Assembly (NCBI RefSeq): GCF_025961575.1
Contig: NZ_JAOQNX010000002.1
Location: 1-64,000, forward strand
Source of the DNA: Rhodoblastus acidophilus
GTDB lineage: Bacteria; Pseudomonadota; Alphaproteobacteria; Rhizobiales; Beijerinckiaceae
DNA length: 64,000 nt
Direction of reading: 5' to 3'
A model generated the notes under the pieces. That model did no database searches and was not told the DNA's origin. It saw only the letters and a program-made list of their open reading frames with translations. Below are positions 29,116-39,166 of this stretch, piece by piece (the stretch's first letter is position 1; each line of letters starts with the position of its first letter). The position numbers and the translations under genes are program-made.

Positions 29116-30078
29116 TTAATTCTTCTTGGCCAGCCAAAGGGAAACGGTGAGTTTTTCGTCGCCCGCCGCGCCGGCGGGGGCGAGATCGCGATGCGCAAGC
29201 GCGGTGAGACCGGCGCCGGCGAGATAATCCTCGACCTCGGCGCGGGAAAAGCCGAGGCGGCGGTGCTCATGGCGTTCGCGCAGCAATTCGCATTGATGGG
29301 GGGCGAAATCCACCACGATCAGCCGGCCGCCTGGCGCCAGGGCGCGAGCCGCCTCGCGTAGCGCGCGCGCCGGCGTGTCGAGATAGTGCAGCACCTGATG
29401 CACCACGGCGAGGTCAAAAACGCCGCCCTCGACCGGCAGCGCGTAAATGTCGCCCTGGCGCAGCTGCACATTGCGCAGGCCCGCCTGTTCGATCTGGGCG
29501 CGCGCCACGCCGAGCATGGCCGGCGACAGGTCAACCCCCACCGCCTGTTCGGCGCGCGGGGCCAGCAGCTCCAGCATGCGGCCGGCGCCGCAGCCGATGT
29601 CGAGCAGGCGCGCAAAGCCGGTTCCGGCGGCGTCGATGATCGCCGCTTCGACCTCGGCTTCCGGCGCGAGCAAACGGCGGGTTTCCGTCCAGACCGGCGC
29701 CTGGGTGGCGAAATATTTCTCCGCACGCGCGGCGCGGGTGGCGCGCACCTCGTCGAGACGCGCGCGGTCGGCGATCAGGCGGGGATCGTTGGCGTCGATG
29801 CTGGCCAGCACGGTGTGCGCCAACGCAGCTCCAGGCCCCTTGGCGGCGAGATGGAAGAACGCCCAGGCGCCCTCGCGATGGCGCTCGACCAGCCCGGCTT
29901 CCAGCAGCAATTTGAGGTGACGCGACACGCGCGGCTGCGACTGGCCGAGAATCTGCACCAGTTCGGACACGGCCAGCTCCGCCTCCGCCAGCAGCGCGCA
30001 CAGGCGCAGCCGCGTCTCTTCGCCAATGGCGTCGAGTGTGGCGAGCGTGGCGCTCAAGGGGGCTCTGGTCTGGATCAT
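29116..30078 (-). CDS. sahR: ArsR-family regulator fused to a SAM-methyltransferase-like domain (SahR-type)
   Basis: 320 residues. The N-terminal ArsR winged helix (about 1-95) has GEETRLRLCALL and the recognition helix QSQPRVSRHLKLLLEAGLV. The C-terminal class I methyltransferase fold (about 140-310) has LDIGCGAGRMLELLAP and LAVVHQVLHYLDTPARAL. No metal-binding cysteine motif of ArsR/SmtB sensors is evident. This fusion next to metF/metH is the arrangement described for SahR, which senses S-adenosylhomocysteine and represses methionine-cycle genes. An 18-bp palindrome lies just upstream of the gene (30096-30113). The SahR name rests on architecture and context; catalytic activity of the methyltransferase domain is unknown. 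Confidence 0.82.
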   Translation of the reverse strand: MIQTRAPLSATLATLDAIGEETRLRLCALLAEAELAVSELVQILGQSQPRVSRHLKLLLEAGLVERHREGAWAFFHLAAKGPGAALAHTVLASIDANDPRLIADRARLDEVRATRAARAEKYFATQAPVWTETRRLLAPEAEVEAAIIDAAGTGFARLLDIGCGAGRMLELLAPRAEQAVGVDLSPAMLGVARAQIEQAGLRNVQLRQGDIYALPVEGGVFDLAVVHQVLHYLDTPARALREAARALAPGGRLIVVDFAPHQCELLRERHEHRRLGFSRAEVEDYLAGAGLTALAHRDLAPAGAAGDEKLTVSLWLAKKN

Positions 30079-30095
30079 CGGACTCGCGTGAAAGA

Positions 30096-30113
30096 TATAA
30101 AGATATCCTTATA
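30096..30113. promoter_or_regulatory. Putative SahR operator
   Basis: TATAAAGATATCCTTATA is an 18-bp palindrome centred on GATATC with a single mismatched pair. It lies 18 bp upstream of the sahR start and is strikingly AT-rich against the surroundings. The form is like the ATAAAGATATC-type site reported for SahR, so autoregulation and control of metF-metH is likely. The divergent valS starts 143 bp away. Confidence 0.7.
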
Positions 30114-30255
30114 CGTGGTGCGCAACGATGTCTATCATGAATATCGCGGCTTCCTGCGCGGACGAGTTGGCGCCTGCGCCCACGAGTCCGTTGACTTAGC
30201 CCCCTCGCTCGGTTTTTGTGCGCGCCACGCCTGAAATTGAGACCGGTTCGCCAAA

Positions 30256-33027
30256 ATGATGGAAAAGACGTTCAACCCCGCCGCAGTTGAAACCCGCATC
30301 GCGGCGGAATGGGAGCGCGTCGGCGCGTTTCGCGCCGGACGCCGCGAACGCGCGGGCGCAAAGCCCTATACCATTGTCATTCCCCCGCCGAACGTCACCG
30401 GCTCCCTGCACATGGGCCATGCGCTCAACAACACGTTGCAGGACATTCTCTGCCGATTCGAGCGCATGCGCGGTCGCGACGTGCTGTGGCAACCGGGCAC
30501 GGATCACGCCGGCATCGCCACGCAGATGGTGGTGGAGCGCCGCCTCGCCGCCGCTGGCGAGCCGGATCGCCGCACCCTGGGCCGCGAAAAGTTTCTGGAA
30601 AAGGTCTGGGAGTGGAAGGCGGAATCGGGCGGCGCCATCGTCAACCAGCTCAAGCGTCTCGGCGCCTCCTGCGACTGGTCGCGCGAACGCTTCACCATGG
30701 ACCCTGGATCGTCCAAGGCGGTGCTCAAGGCGTTCGTCGAGCTTTACCGCGCTGGCCTGATTTACAAGGACAAGCGCCTTGTGAACTGGGACCCCAAGCT
30801 CCTGACCGCCGTCTCCGACATCGAGGTGGTCGCGCAGACGGTGAAGGGCCAGCTCTATCATTTCAAATATCCGCTCGCCGACGAGCAGGGCCGCGCCACC
30901 GACGAATTTGTGGTGGTGGCGACCACCCGTCCCGAAACGCTGTTGGGCGACACGGCTGTCGCCGTGCATCCCGAGGACGAGCGCTACACCCATCTGCATG
31001 GGCGAAAAGTGGTGCTGCCGCTGGTCGGGCGCCTGATCCCCATTGTCGCCGATGAATATTCCGATCCCGAAAAGGGCTCCGGCGCGGTGAAGATCACGCC
31101 GGCGCATGATTTCAACGATTTCGAGGTCGGCGCCCGCCACGACCTGCCGCTGATCAACATTCTGGACGCGGAAGCGCGCATTCTGGTGCGCGAGAACGAA
31201 GCCTTTTTGCAGGGCGTGATCGAGAACGACGATCTCACGGAGACGCTGGAGAGCCTGCACGGCCTGAGCCGCGAAGAGGCGCGCAAGGCGGTGCTCGCCG
31301 CCATGGAGGCGCGCGGCCTCGTCGCCACCATCGAGGCGCATGAGCATCAGGTTCCGCATGGCGACCGTTCCGGCGTGGTGATCGAGCCCTGGCTCACCGA
31401 CCAATGGTATGTCGACGCCAAGGCGCTGGCCGTGGACGCGCTCGCCGCGGTGCGAAAAGGCGACACGGTTTTCGTGCCGAAGAACTGGGAAAAGACCTAT
31501 TTTGATTGGCTGGAAAACATCCAGCCCTGGTGCATCTCGCGCCAGCTGTGGTGGGGCCATCAGATTCCGGCCTGGTACGCGCCCTGGGGCGCGGTCTATG
31601 TCGCCGAAACCGAAGAGGAAGCCCTCGCGGATGCGCTGGCCGATGCGGTGAAGCGCGGCGTCTATACCGACGCCCAGGCCGACGCGCTCGCCAATGATCC
31701 CGACGCATCAAGCCTGCTCACCCGCGACGGCGACGTGCTCGACACCTGGTTCTCGTCGGGCCTGTGGCCGATGTCGACGCTCGGCTGGCCGGACGAGCCC
31801 AATGATCTGCCCGCCCGTTATCCGACCGACGTGCTGGTCACCGGCTTCGACATCATCTTCTTCTGGGTGGCCCGGATGATGATGTTCGGCCTGCATTTCA
31901 CCAAGCACGTCCCCTTCAAGACCGTCTATCTCCACGCTTTGGTGCGTGACGAGAAGGGCGCCAAAATGTCGAAGTCGAAGGGGAACGTCATCGATCCCCT
32001 GCAGCTCATCGACACCTATGGCGCGGACGCCCTGCGCTTCACCTTGGCCGCCATGGCGGCGCAGGGGCGCGACATCAAGCTCGCCGCCAGCCGCGTCGAG
32101 GGCTATCGCAATTTCGCGACCAAGCTCTGGAACGCCGCGCGCTTCGCCGAGATGAACCAGTGTTTTGGCCGCCCGGGCTACGATCCGACCAAGGTGAAGG
32201 AAACGCTCAACGCCTGGATTCTCGGCGAAACCGCCCGCGCCGTCGGCGAGGTCGAGGCGGCGCTGACCGCCTATCGCTTCAACGACGCCGCGCAGGCCGC
32301 CTATCGCTTCGTCTGGAACATTTTGTGCGACTGGCATCTGGAGCTGGCCAAACCGCTGTTGCAGGGCGAGGACGGGCCGGCCAAGCAGGAGACCCGGGAA
32401 ACCATCGCCTTCGTGCTCGACCAGTCCGCAAAACTGCTGCATCCCTTCATGCCCTTCCTCACCGAGGAGCTCTGGGCGATCACCGGCGAGCACAGCCCGC
32501 GCGAAAGCGTGCTGGCCCTCGCCGCCTGGCCCGACCTCAAGGGGCTGGAAAACGCGGCGGCCGAGGCTGAGGTCGGCTGGGTGGTCGATGTGATCTCGCA
32601 GGTGCGCTCGGTGCGCGCGGAAATGAACGTGCCCGCCGGCGCGCAGATTCCGCTGGCGCTGGTCGGCGCTTCGGAGGCCGATCAGGCCCACGCCCACCGC
32701 TGGGAGGAGACGCTGAAGCGCCTCGCACGGTTGTCCGAAATCAGTTTCTCCAATGAGGCGCCGGCGCAGGCCGTGCAGGTGGTGTCGCGCGGCACCGTGC
32801 TGGCGTTGCCGCTCGCGGGGGTCATCGACTTCGCCGCGGAGCGCGCGCGTCTGGAAAAAGGCATCGCCGCCGAGCAGAAGGAGATCGGCAAGATCGACGC
32901 CAAGCTCGGCAACGCCGATTTCCTGCGCCGCGCCCCGGAAGAGGTGGTGGAGGAGAATAACGAGCGCCGCGTCGAAGCCGTGGCCCGGCTGGAAAAGATG
33001 CAGGCGGCGCTGAAACTGCTGGGCTGA
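30256..33027 (+). CDS. valS: Valyl-tRNA synthetase
   Basis: 923 residues. Class I synthetase charging tRNA-Val. The HIGH motif appears as [12 protein letters not shown] and KMSKS as [27 protein letters not shown] and [10 protein letters not shown]-type segments ([16 protein letters not shown]) are typical of ValS; the CP1 editing domain lies between ([13 protein letters not shown]). A C-terminal coiled coil ([21 protein letters not shown]) is present, as in full-length ValS. Start at the first of two adjacent ATGs (30256 or 30259). It converges on the response-regulator gene with a 6-bp gap. Confidence 0.96.
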   Translation: MMEKTFNPAAVETRIAAEWERVGAFRAGRRERAGAKPYTIVIPPPNVTGSLHMGHALNNTLQDILCRFERMRGRDVLWQPGTDHAGIATQMVVERRLAAAGEPDRRTLGREKFLEKVWEWKAESGGAIVNQLKRLGASCDWSRERFTMDPGSSKAVLKAFVELYRAGLIYKDKRLVNWDPKLLTAVSDIEVVAQTVKGQLYHFKYPLADEQGRATDEFVVVATTRPETLLGDTAVAVHPEDERYTHLHGRKVVLPLVGRLIPIVADEYSDPEKGSGAVKITPAHDFNDFEVGARHDLPLINILDAEARILVRENEAFLQGVIENDDLTETLESLHGLSREEARKAVLAAMEARGLVATIEAHEHQVPHGDRSGVVIEPWLTDQWYVDAKALAVDALAAVRKGDTVFVPKNWEKTYFDWLENIQPWCISRQLWWGHQIPAWYAPWGAVYVAETEEEALADALADAVKRGVYTDAQADALANDPDASSLLTRDGDVLDTWFSSGLWPMSTLGWPDEPNDLPARYPTDVLVTGFDIIFFWVARMMMFGLHFTKHVPFKTVYLHALVRDEKGAKMSKSKGNVIDPLQLIDTYGADALRFTLAAMAAQGRDIKLAASRVEGYRNFATKLWNAARFAEMNQCFGRPGYDPTKVKETLNAWILGETARAVGEVEAALTAYRFNDAAQAAYRFVWNILCDWHLELAKPLLQGEDGPAKQETRETIAFVLDQSAKLLHPFMPFLTEELWAITGEHSPRESVLALAAWPDLKGLENAAAEAEVGWVVDVISQVRSVRAEMNVPAGAQIPLALVGASEADQAHAHRWEETLKRLARLSEISFSNEAPAQAVQVVSRGTVLALPLAGVIDFAAERARLEKGIAAEQKEIGKIDAKLGNADFLRRAPEEVVEENNERRVEAVARLEKMQAALKLLG

Positions 33028-33033
33028 CCCGTC

Positions 33034-33513
33034 TCAGTCCGGGAGCGTCAACAGCGCCTCCGGACTGCGCCTCGTCGCCAGCCCGGCGCGGGCGGCGTTC
33101 AAGACCTGGAGCGCGAACGCGTCGATCGTCTCCACGGCCAGGCCGCCCTTGTCCAGAAAACCGGACGCCCCGGCCTGGCGCGCGACCTCCTCGAGATCGG
33201 GCGCGTCGAGCCCCGAGAGCAGCAGAAACGGCAGCGACAGCACGGCATGGTTCGGGCGGCGGCTGTCGACGGACACGCCGACGCCTAAGAAAAAATCGAC
33301 GAGCACGACATCGATGGCTTCGGCGGCGGCGATCGCGGCGCCTTCGTCCAGACTTCCACAGGCGAAGACCTGATAGGCCAGCGTTTTCGAGCGCCGAAGC
33401 AGGCGCTTGAGCAAATAAATGTCTTCCGCGTCGTCGTCGACGACGAGAATTCTCACGGGCGGCGAGTCATCGGCCATCAGCCGAGCGCCCTGACTCAGGT
33501 CGATGAAAGCCAT
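33034..33513 (-). CDS. Single-domain response regulator
   Basis: 159 residues. One receiver domain: acidic pocket VVDDDAED near residue 24, probable phospho-acceptor Asp in VVLVDFFLG, then LLSG (Thr/Ser position) and the conserved Lys in GFLDKGG. There is no output domain, so it acts by protein contacts or phosphotransfer. The start at 33513 has GGGGAGG 5 bases upstream. It is divergent from the histidine kinase at 33774, its probable partner; stand-alone regulators beside PAS kinases with a phytochrome-type HisKA domain are common. Confidence 0.8.
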   Translation of the reverse strand: MAFIDLSQGARLMADDSPPVRILVVDDDAEDIYLLKRLLRRSKTLAYQVFACGSLDEGAAIAAAEAIDVVLVDFFLGVGVSVDSRRPNHAVLSLPFLLLSGLDAPDLEEVARQAGASGFLDKGGLAVETIDAFALQVLNAARAGLATRRSPEALLTLPD

Positions 33514-33773
33514 CCCCGCCTCCCCGCGACGAATGCCTTTGATTTCGAGATCGCGTCCAATGAACGCGCGTTCAGCGATTGCAGTCCAGATCTTTGCATT
33601 TAAGCATTTTCTTCAAACGAACCGGCCTCGGCTTCGCTTGAAAATGCTGTAGTGATCGCATTGCGCATTATGATATTGTCAATACTACGTTAGGCATGAC
33701 ACGCAGGCAAGTATTCTGACGCAAGGTCATGCAACGAACCCGCCGCTTCGTGAATTCGTCAGGACGTGAAGGC

Positions 33774-35678
33774 ATGAATGCGCAATTTCAACTTGTGGAA
33801 CAGCTCGTTAAAGTCACCCCGCCGGGCGGGGCGGTCCCCGCGCTGATCCGCTGGCGCGGCGCGGTTCCGACCTGGCTTTGCATCCTCGCCGGCCTGGCCC
33901 TGGCGGCGCTGGCCTTCGCGGCGCGAATCGCCCTGTTCGGCGATTCGGCCAAAATCCCCTATGCGACCTTCTATCCGCTGGTGAGTTTCGCCGCTCTGTG
34001 CGGCCCCCCGGCGCTGGGCGCAACCGCCGCGCTGGCCGCCGCATTGGTGGTGGCGCAATTCGTCGCCCCGCTTCGCGGCGCCGACGACGTGACAGCCCTC
34101 GCCCTGTTCGCGCTGAACTCCGCGCTCACGGTGGGGCTCGCCGAGGCGCTCGTGCGCGTCTGGTCGGACCGGATCGCGCGGATGGCCCGCGCCCATGCGG
34201 TCGAACAGCTGAAGGCCGCCATCGTCGAATCCTCCGACGACGCCATCATCACCAAGACGCTGGATGGCCGCATCACCAGCTGGAATCCGGCGGCGGCGCG
34301 CATTTTCGGCTATGAGGCGAAGGACATGCTGGGACAGCCGGTGACCCGGCTGTTTCCGCCCGAGCTGATCGAGGAGGAAAGCGCGATCCTCGCGCATCTG
34401 CGCGCCAGCGGCGGCGCGGCGCATTATCGAACCCGCCGCATCGCCCGTGACGGACGGACGCTCGATGTCGCCATCACCATTTCGCCGCTGCGCGACGAGA
34501 GCGGCCGTCTGGTCGGCGCCTCGAAAATCCTGCGCGACATCACCGCCGAAAAGCAGCGCGACGACGAACTGCGCGCCAGCGAGGCGCGGCTGCGCTTCGC
34601 GCTCGAGGGCGCGCGCGCCGGCGCGTGGAGCTGGGACTGCGCCGCCATGACCTCGACCTGGGAGCAGCATTTCTTCGCCCTGCACGGGCTCGACCCGGCG
34701 GAACACCCGCCCTGTTTCGACACCTGGCTGGCGGCGGTGGTGGAAGAGGATCGCGCCCAGGCCGAACAGGCGGTGCGCGCCGCGCTCGCGCCCGGCGCGC
34801 CCGACTACCACAGCGAATATCGGGTGCGCGTCCCCGGCGGCGGCGTGCGCTGGATGGAGATTTTCGGCCGCGTCGAACGCGACGAGCGCGGCGCGCCGCT
34901 GCGCGTCTCCGGCATTTCGCTCGACGTCAGCGAGCGCCACACCGCCTGGGAGGCCGTCGAGGCTTCCAACCGGGACCTGCAGCGCGCCAACGACAGTTTG
35001 AAGAAATTTTCCTATATCGCCGCGCACGACCTCCAGGAGCCCTTGCGCAAAATCCAGCAGTTCTCGGAACTGCTGGTGCTCGATTGCGGCGAGGAGATCA
35101 GCGTCGAGGCCGCCTATTACCTGAAAGTGCTCAGCGAATCCGCCGAGCGCTCGCGCGTCCTGATCAACAACCTGCTCGATTTCTCCCGCGCCGCCAATCG
35201 CGAGCTGAAGACCGCCTGCATCGACATGGACGCGCTGATGGCGCGCGTCCTGCAGACATGCGCCATCGCCGTCGCCGAGGCGGGCGCCCATGTCCGCATC
35301 GCCCCCCTGCCCCCGCTGTGCGGCGACGAGGCGCTGGTCGAGCAATTGTTCCTCAACCTGCTCACCAATGCGCTCAAATACCGACGGCCCGGGGTCGCGC
35401 CCGAAATCGTCATGACCGCGACGCAGGACGAGGGGCGCCCGGTCTATCGTTTCTCCGACAATGGCCTCGGCATCGACGCCGGCGAGCAGGCGCGGGTGTT
35501 CGAGCCTTTCGTCCGCCTGCGCGAAGCCGAGGGGATCAAGGGCGCGGGCATCGGTCTGGCGATCTGCCGCACCATCTGCGACCGGCACGGCTGGGACATT
35601 GCGCTGCGCAGCGAGCTCGGCGCGGGCGCGACCTTCACCATCGCGGCGCCCGCGGCGGAGTCCCGCCAAGCCGCATGA
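33774..35678 (+). CDS. Membrane-linked PAS sensor histidine kinase
   Basis: 634 residues. An N-terminal membrane part of three to four hydrophobic segments (WLCILAGLALAALAFAA, FYPLVSFAALCGPPALGA and following) resembles DUF4118-type kinase inputs. Two PAS domains follow (about 150-260, IVESSDDAIITKTLDGRI; about 270-400 with PAC WMEIFGRVERDERG). HisKA has its phospho-His in AAHDLQEPLRKIQQF. The ATPase domain has the N box (LNLLTNALKYRR), G1 (FSDNGLGID) and G2 (GAGIGLAICRTI). The kinase region is of the kind found in phytochrome-like kinases. Start is uncertain between 33729 and 33774; the latter has AGGA upstream. The signal sensed is unknown. The response regulator at 33034-33513 is the likely partner. 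Confidence 0.85.
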   Translation: MNAQFQLVEQLVKVTPPGGAVPALIRWRGAVPTWLCILAGLALAALAFAARIALFGDSAKIPYATFYPLVSFAALCGPPALGATAALAAALVVAQFVAPLRGADDVTALALFALNSALTVGLAEALVRVWSDRIARMARAHAVEQLKAAIVESSDDAIITKTLDGRITSWNPAAARIFGYEAKDMLGQPVTRLFPPELIEEESAILAHLRASGGAAHYRTRRIARDGRTLDVAITISPLRDESGRLVGASKILRDITAEKQRDDELRASEARLRFALEGARAGAWSWDCAAMTSTWEQHFFALHGLDPAEHPPCFDTWLAAVVEEDRAQAEQAVRAALAPGAPDYHSEYRVRVPGGGVRWMEIFGRVERDERGAPLRVSGISLDVSERHTAWEAVEASNRDLQRANDSLKKFSYIAAHDLQEPLRKIQQFSELLVLDCGEEISVEAAYYLKVLSESAERSRVLINNLLDFSRAANRELKTACIDMDALMARVLQTCAIAVAEAGAHVRIAPLPPLCGDEALVEQLFLNLLTNALKYRRPGVAPEIVMTATQDEGRPVYRFSDNGLGIDAGEQARVFEPFVRLREAEGIKGAGIGLAICRTICDRHGWDIALRSELGAGATFTIAAPAAESRQAA

Positions 35679-35838
35679 ATCCGCGGAAATTCCAAAAGTT
35701 TACCTATCGCTTTGGCGGCGAATTCACCTTTGAGCCTTAGCGTCCGACTTTGTTCGGCCGCCATGCTGCGGTTTCTTCGCGCTTCATGTCGGAAGCGCGG
35801 TCTCGCGCCGCCGCAACGCGGCGCCTTGCGGGTCACGC

Positions 35839-37971
35839 ATGAAGCACATCTGGCGGAAGCTGAAATCTCTGTTCGGCGCGGCCAACGCGGCCTCCGACGC
35901 CGCAATGATCGAGGCCCTGTTCGCCACCGACATCGCCGGCATCGCCGAGACCGATTTTCGCACCGGCAAATTCACCCGCGTCAATGGACGCATGTGCGAA
36001 ATGCTCTGGCGCAGCGAGAAGGAGCTGCTCAGCCTCGGTCCGCCCGACGTGCAGCACCCCGAAGACGTCGCGCGGATCATGCCGGACTTCATCAAGTCCA
36101 TGTCGGAAAAGGGCCGCTGGGAGAGCGAGCTGCGCCACGTGCTCCCCGACGGCGAGATCGTCTGGGCGCGGATCAACGCCATGGTGATCGAACGCGACCC
36201 GTCCGGGGCGCCGCTGCGCGGGCTCGGCGTCCTGCTTGACATCACCGAAGCGCGGCGCGCCGACGGAAAGGTCCGGGAACAGGCGGAAGTGCTGAAGGTG
36301 GCGCAGACAATCGGCCGGGTCGGCGCCATCCGGCGCGACATTGTCGCCGGGCTGATCCACGCCGACGCCTCGGTGCGCGAGATTCTCGCTCTGCCCGAGG
36401 GCGATGCGCCGATCCGCACGGAAGACTGGCTTGCCGGTATCCTGGAGGAGGACCGGGGACGCGTCGCCCACGCCATGCGCCTGGCGATCGAGAACGGCGA
36501 TCCCGGCATCAGCCTCGACTACCGCACGCTCTGCCCGCGCACCGGGGGCTTGCGCTACATCGAATTGCGCGCGCGCTATCATTTCGGTCCCGACGGCAAG
36601 GCGGTGTCCTCGCTCGGGGTCGCCATCGACGTCACTGAGCGCCGCGCGGCGGAGCAGCGCCTCGCCCATGCCGCCCACCATGATTCGCTCACCGGCCTGC
36701 CCAACCGCAGCCTGTTCCGCGTGCGGCTCGAGGAAGCCCTGGCGCGCGCCCGACGGGGCGTCGGCTTCGCCCTGCTCTGCCTCGATCTCGACCGGTTCAA
36801 GGAGGTCAATGACACGCTGGGCCATCCCATCGGCGACCGGCTTCTCGTCGCCGCCGCCGCCCGGCTGCGCAAAGTGTTGCGGGAGACCGACACGCTCGCC
36901 CGGCTCGGCGGCGACGAATTCGCCGTCATCCAGACCTGCCTGCTCGAACCCCAAGAGGCCGCCGCGCTGGCGCGCCGCCTGATCGAAACGCTGTCGGCGC
37001 CGTTCGACATCGACGGACAGGAGATCGTCGTCGGGGTCAGCATCGGCATTGCGCTGGCGCCGCACGACAGCGGCGAGACCGAGAGCCTGCTCAGCGCCGC
37101 CGATATGGCGCTCTACCGCGCCAAATCGGACGGGCGCGGCCTCTGGCGCTATTTCGAACCGGCGATGAACCAGCGCATGCAGGCGCGCCGCGATCTCGAG
37201 CTCGATTTGCGCCGCGGGATCAGCGAAAGCGAGTTCGAGATCCACTATCAGCCGATCCTCGACGTGGACACGCGCCGGGTGAAGACGTTTGAGGCCCTGC
37301 TGCGCTGGCGCCATCCCACCCGCGGCCTGCTGACGCCTGACCTGTTCATTCCGCTCGCGGAGGAGATCGGCCTGATCGTGCCGCTCGGCGACTGGGTGCT
37401 GCGCCGCGCCTGCGACGACGCCGCGCGCTGGCCCGAGTCGATCGGGCTCGCCGTAAATTTTTCGCCGGCGCAATTCCAGTCGCGCCATCTGGTCGCGCGG
37501 ATCGCCGCCGCCCTGCGCGAGTCGGGACTCGCCGCTCACCGCCTGGAGATCGAGATCACCGAGAACGTCTTGATGCGGGACAAGGAGGCGACGCTCGCCG
37601 CGCTGCGCGCGCTGAAAGAGCTGGGCGTGCGCATCGCCATGGACGATTTCGGCTCCGGCTCCTCCTCGCTGAGCTATCTGCAGGTCTTCCCGTTCGACAA
37701 GGTGAAGATCGACCGCAGCTTCACCTGCGAACTCGACCGCCCCGGAAACAGCAACGCCATCATGAAGGCGGTGGCGAGCCTGTGCGGCGGGCTGGAAATG
37801 GCCGTGGTGGCGGAAGGGGTGGAAACCGAGGGCCAGTTCGCGGCGCTGCAGCGCGAGGGCTGCCGGGAAGCCCAGGGTTTTCTATTCAGCCGGCCGGTGG
37901 CGTCGAGCGAATTGCCGGCGCTGCTGCGCCGCCTGGGCGAGCGCCGCGCCTTGACGGTTGCGGCCGAATGA
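35839..37971 (+). CDS. PAS-GGDEF-EAL cyclic-di-GMP protein
   Basis: 710 residues, cytoplasmic. Two PAS-like sensor parts (about 20-140 and 150-275). The GGDEF domain (about 280-440) has HDSLTGLPNRSLF and an intact active site RLGGDEFAV. The EAL domain (about 455-700) has FEALLRWRHP, NFSPAQFQS, EITENVLM, MDDFGSG and VVAEGVETEGQ, all consistent with an active phosphodiesterase. It may make, break, or switch between both activities for c-di-GMP. It follows the histidine kinase by 160 bp in the same direction and could respond to the same system. Confidence 0.9.
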   Translation: MKHIWRKLKSLFGAANAASDAAMIEALFATDIAGIAETDFRTGKFTRVNGRMCEMLWRSEKELLSLGPPDVQHPEDVARIMPDFIKSMSEKGRWESELRHVLPDGEIVWARINAMVIERDPSGAPLRGLGVLLDITEARRADGKVREQAEVLKVAQTIGRVGAIRRDIVAGLIHADASVREILALPEGDAPIRTEDWLAGILEEDRGRVAHAMRLAIENGDPGISLDYRTLCPRTGGLRYIELRARYHFGPDGKAVSSLGVAIDVTERRAAEQRLAHAAHHDSLTGLPNRSLFRVRLEEALARARRGVGFALLCLDLDRFKEVNDTLGHPIGDRLLVAAAARLRKVLRETDTLARLGGDEFAVIQTCLLEPQEAAALARRLIETLSAPFDIDGQEIVVGVSIGIALAPHDSGETESLLSAADMALYRAKSDGRGLWRYFEPAMNQRMQARRDLELDLRRGISESEFEIHYQPILDVDTRRVKTFEALLRWRHPTRGLLTPDLFIPLAEEIGLIVPLGDWVLRRACDDAARWPESIGLAVNFSPAQFQSRHLVARIAAALRESGLAAHRLEIEITENVLMRDKEATLAALRALKELGVRIAMDDFGSGSSSLSYLQVFPFDKVKIDRSFTCELDRPGNSNAIMKAVASLCGGLEMAVVAEGVETEGQFAALQREGCREAQGFLFSRPVASSELPALLRRLGERRALTVAAE

Positions 37972-38298
37972 GGCGCGCGGCGGCGCATCACTTTTTCGTG
38001 CGGGCGGCGCCTTTATGGCGGGAGCGGCGGTTTCCGACTCGGGGCGCGGGCGGCGCTGCCAATGCGTTGCGCGCGCCCGGGAAAATCCCGGGATTTCGGC
38101 GCGAACGGCGTCGCAAGGGCTGGCCGGTCAAATGGATGTGTCTGCGGCGCCACATGGCGGAGGCATTCATTTTACGCCCCCCGAATTGCGCAGCCTTCGC
38201 CGCTATTCGGCCATAAACTGGACGCTTGTTGGCGCGAGATTAAAACGTGACGGGCTCGGCGCCCGGATGGATCGAGCGATCCGCAGAGGAATGGGCGA
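37972..38298. other. Intergenic region, 327 bp, before exoR
   Basis: No convincing gene on either strand. It contains a short GC hairpin (CCCGGG at 38076-38081, CCCGGG at 38087-38092, loop AAAAT) followed by ATTT, which could end transcription of the GGDEF/EAL gene. The remaining 200 bp must hold the exoR promoter; no clear motif was seen. Confidence 0.45.
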
Positions 38299-39147
38299 AT
38301 GGCCGCGTATAGGCGTGTTTTCCTGGCAGCATGCATGGCGAGCGCGACAGCCTTGTCCGCGCTCGTGACGGGAGACGCCGCGCGCGCCTTCGACGGCGCC
38401 GACAAGGCCACGGCCTCGACGGTCGCGGTGAAGCCGCTGGAAATTTTCAAGGACCCGCGCCAGGCCCTGCAATCCGCGATGGAGAGCTATCGCGACGGCC
38501 ATCCCGCCTCCGTCGACGCCCTGAAATATGCCGCAGCCGGCGGCGAGTCGCTGGCGCAATGGAAACTCGGCCGCATGTATGCGGACGGCGACGGCGTGCC
38601 GCGCGACGACTTCAAGGCCTACAAATATTTCCTGGAGATCGTCGACAATTATGACGAGGACACCGCGAACTGGCGCGAGAAATCCGTGGTCGCCAGCGCC
38701 TTCGTCTCGGTCGGCCTGTTCAACCTGAAGGGCATCCCCGGCGACAAGCTTCAGGCCGACCCGGAAGAGGCCCTGCGCCTGTTCCTGTTCGCCGCCACCC
38801 GCTTCTCCGATTCCAATGCGCAGTACCAGCTCGCCCGGCTCTACCACGATGGCGCGCCAGGCGTGCCGAAGGACCACATGCAGGCGGCGCGCTGGCTGAA
38901 CCTCGCCGCCGAGAAGAACCACGTGGAATCCCAGGCCCTGCTCGGCCAGATGCTGTTCACCGGCGACGGCGTGCCGGCGCAGCGCGCGCGCGGGCTGATG
39001 TGGATGGCGCTGGCGCGCGAAGGCGCCGCCGGCAAGTCGCAGGACTGGATTCAGTCGCAATATGAAAAGGCGATCGGCGCCGCCAACGACAACGATCGCC
39101 AAGCGGCGCTGGTCTATCTGGAAGACCACGTCAAGCGGCGCTACTGA
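38299..39147 (+). CDS. exoR: Sel1-repeat periplasmic protein, ExoR-like
   Basis: 282 residues. A signal peptide (RRVFLAACMASATALSALVTGDAARA) is followed by Sel1-like repeats: AAAGGESLAQWKLGRMYADGDGVP, SDSNAQYQLARLYHDGAPGVP (each slightly trimmed in the wording), and KNHVESQALLGQMLFTGDGVP. Length, order and the segment ALQSAMESYRDGHP match ExoR of rhizobia. ExoR binds the sensor ExoS/ChvG in the periplasm and holds back succinoglycan synthesis, motility changes and acid response. The partner genes are not in the window. The assignment as orthologue is by similarity to the family pattern, so moderately sure. Confidence 0.8.
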   Translation: MAAYRRVFLAACMASATALSALVTGDAARAFDGADKATASTVAVKPLEIFKDPRQALQSAMESYRDGHPASVDALKYAAAGGESLAQWKLGRMYADGDGVPRDDFKAYKYFLEIVDNYDEDTANWREKSVVASAFVSVGLFNLKGIPGDKLQADPEEALRLFLFAATRFSDSNAQYQLARLYHDGAPGVPKDHMQAARWLNLAAEKNHVESQALLGQMLFTGDGVPAQRARGLMWMALAREGAAGKSQDWIQSQYEKAIGAANDNDRQAALVYLEDHVKRRY

Positions 39148-39166
39148 AGCGGCGCCGCCCGCGCGT

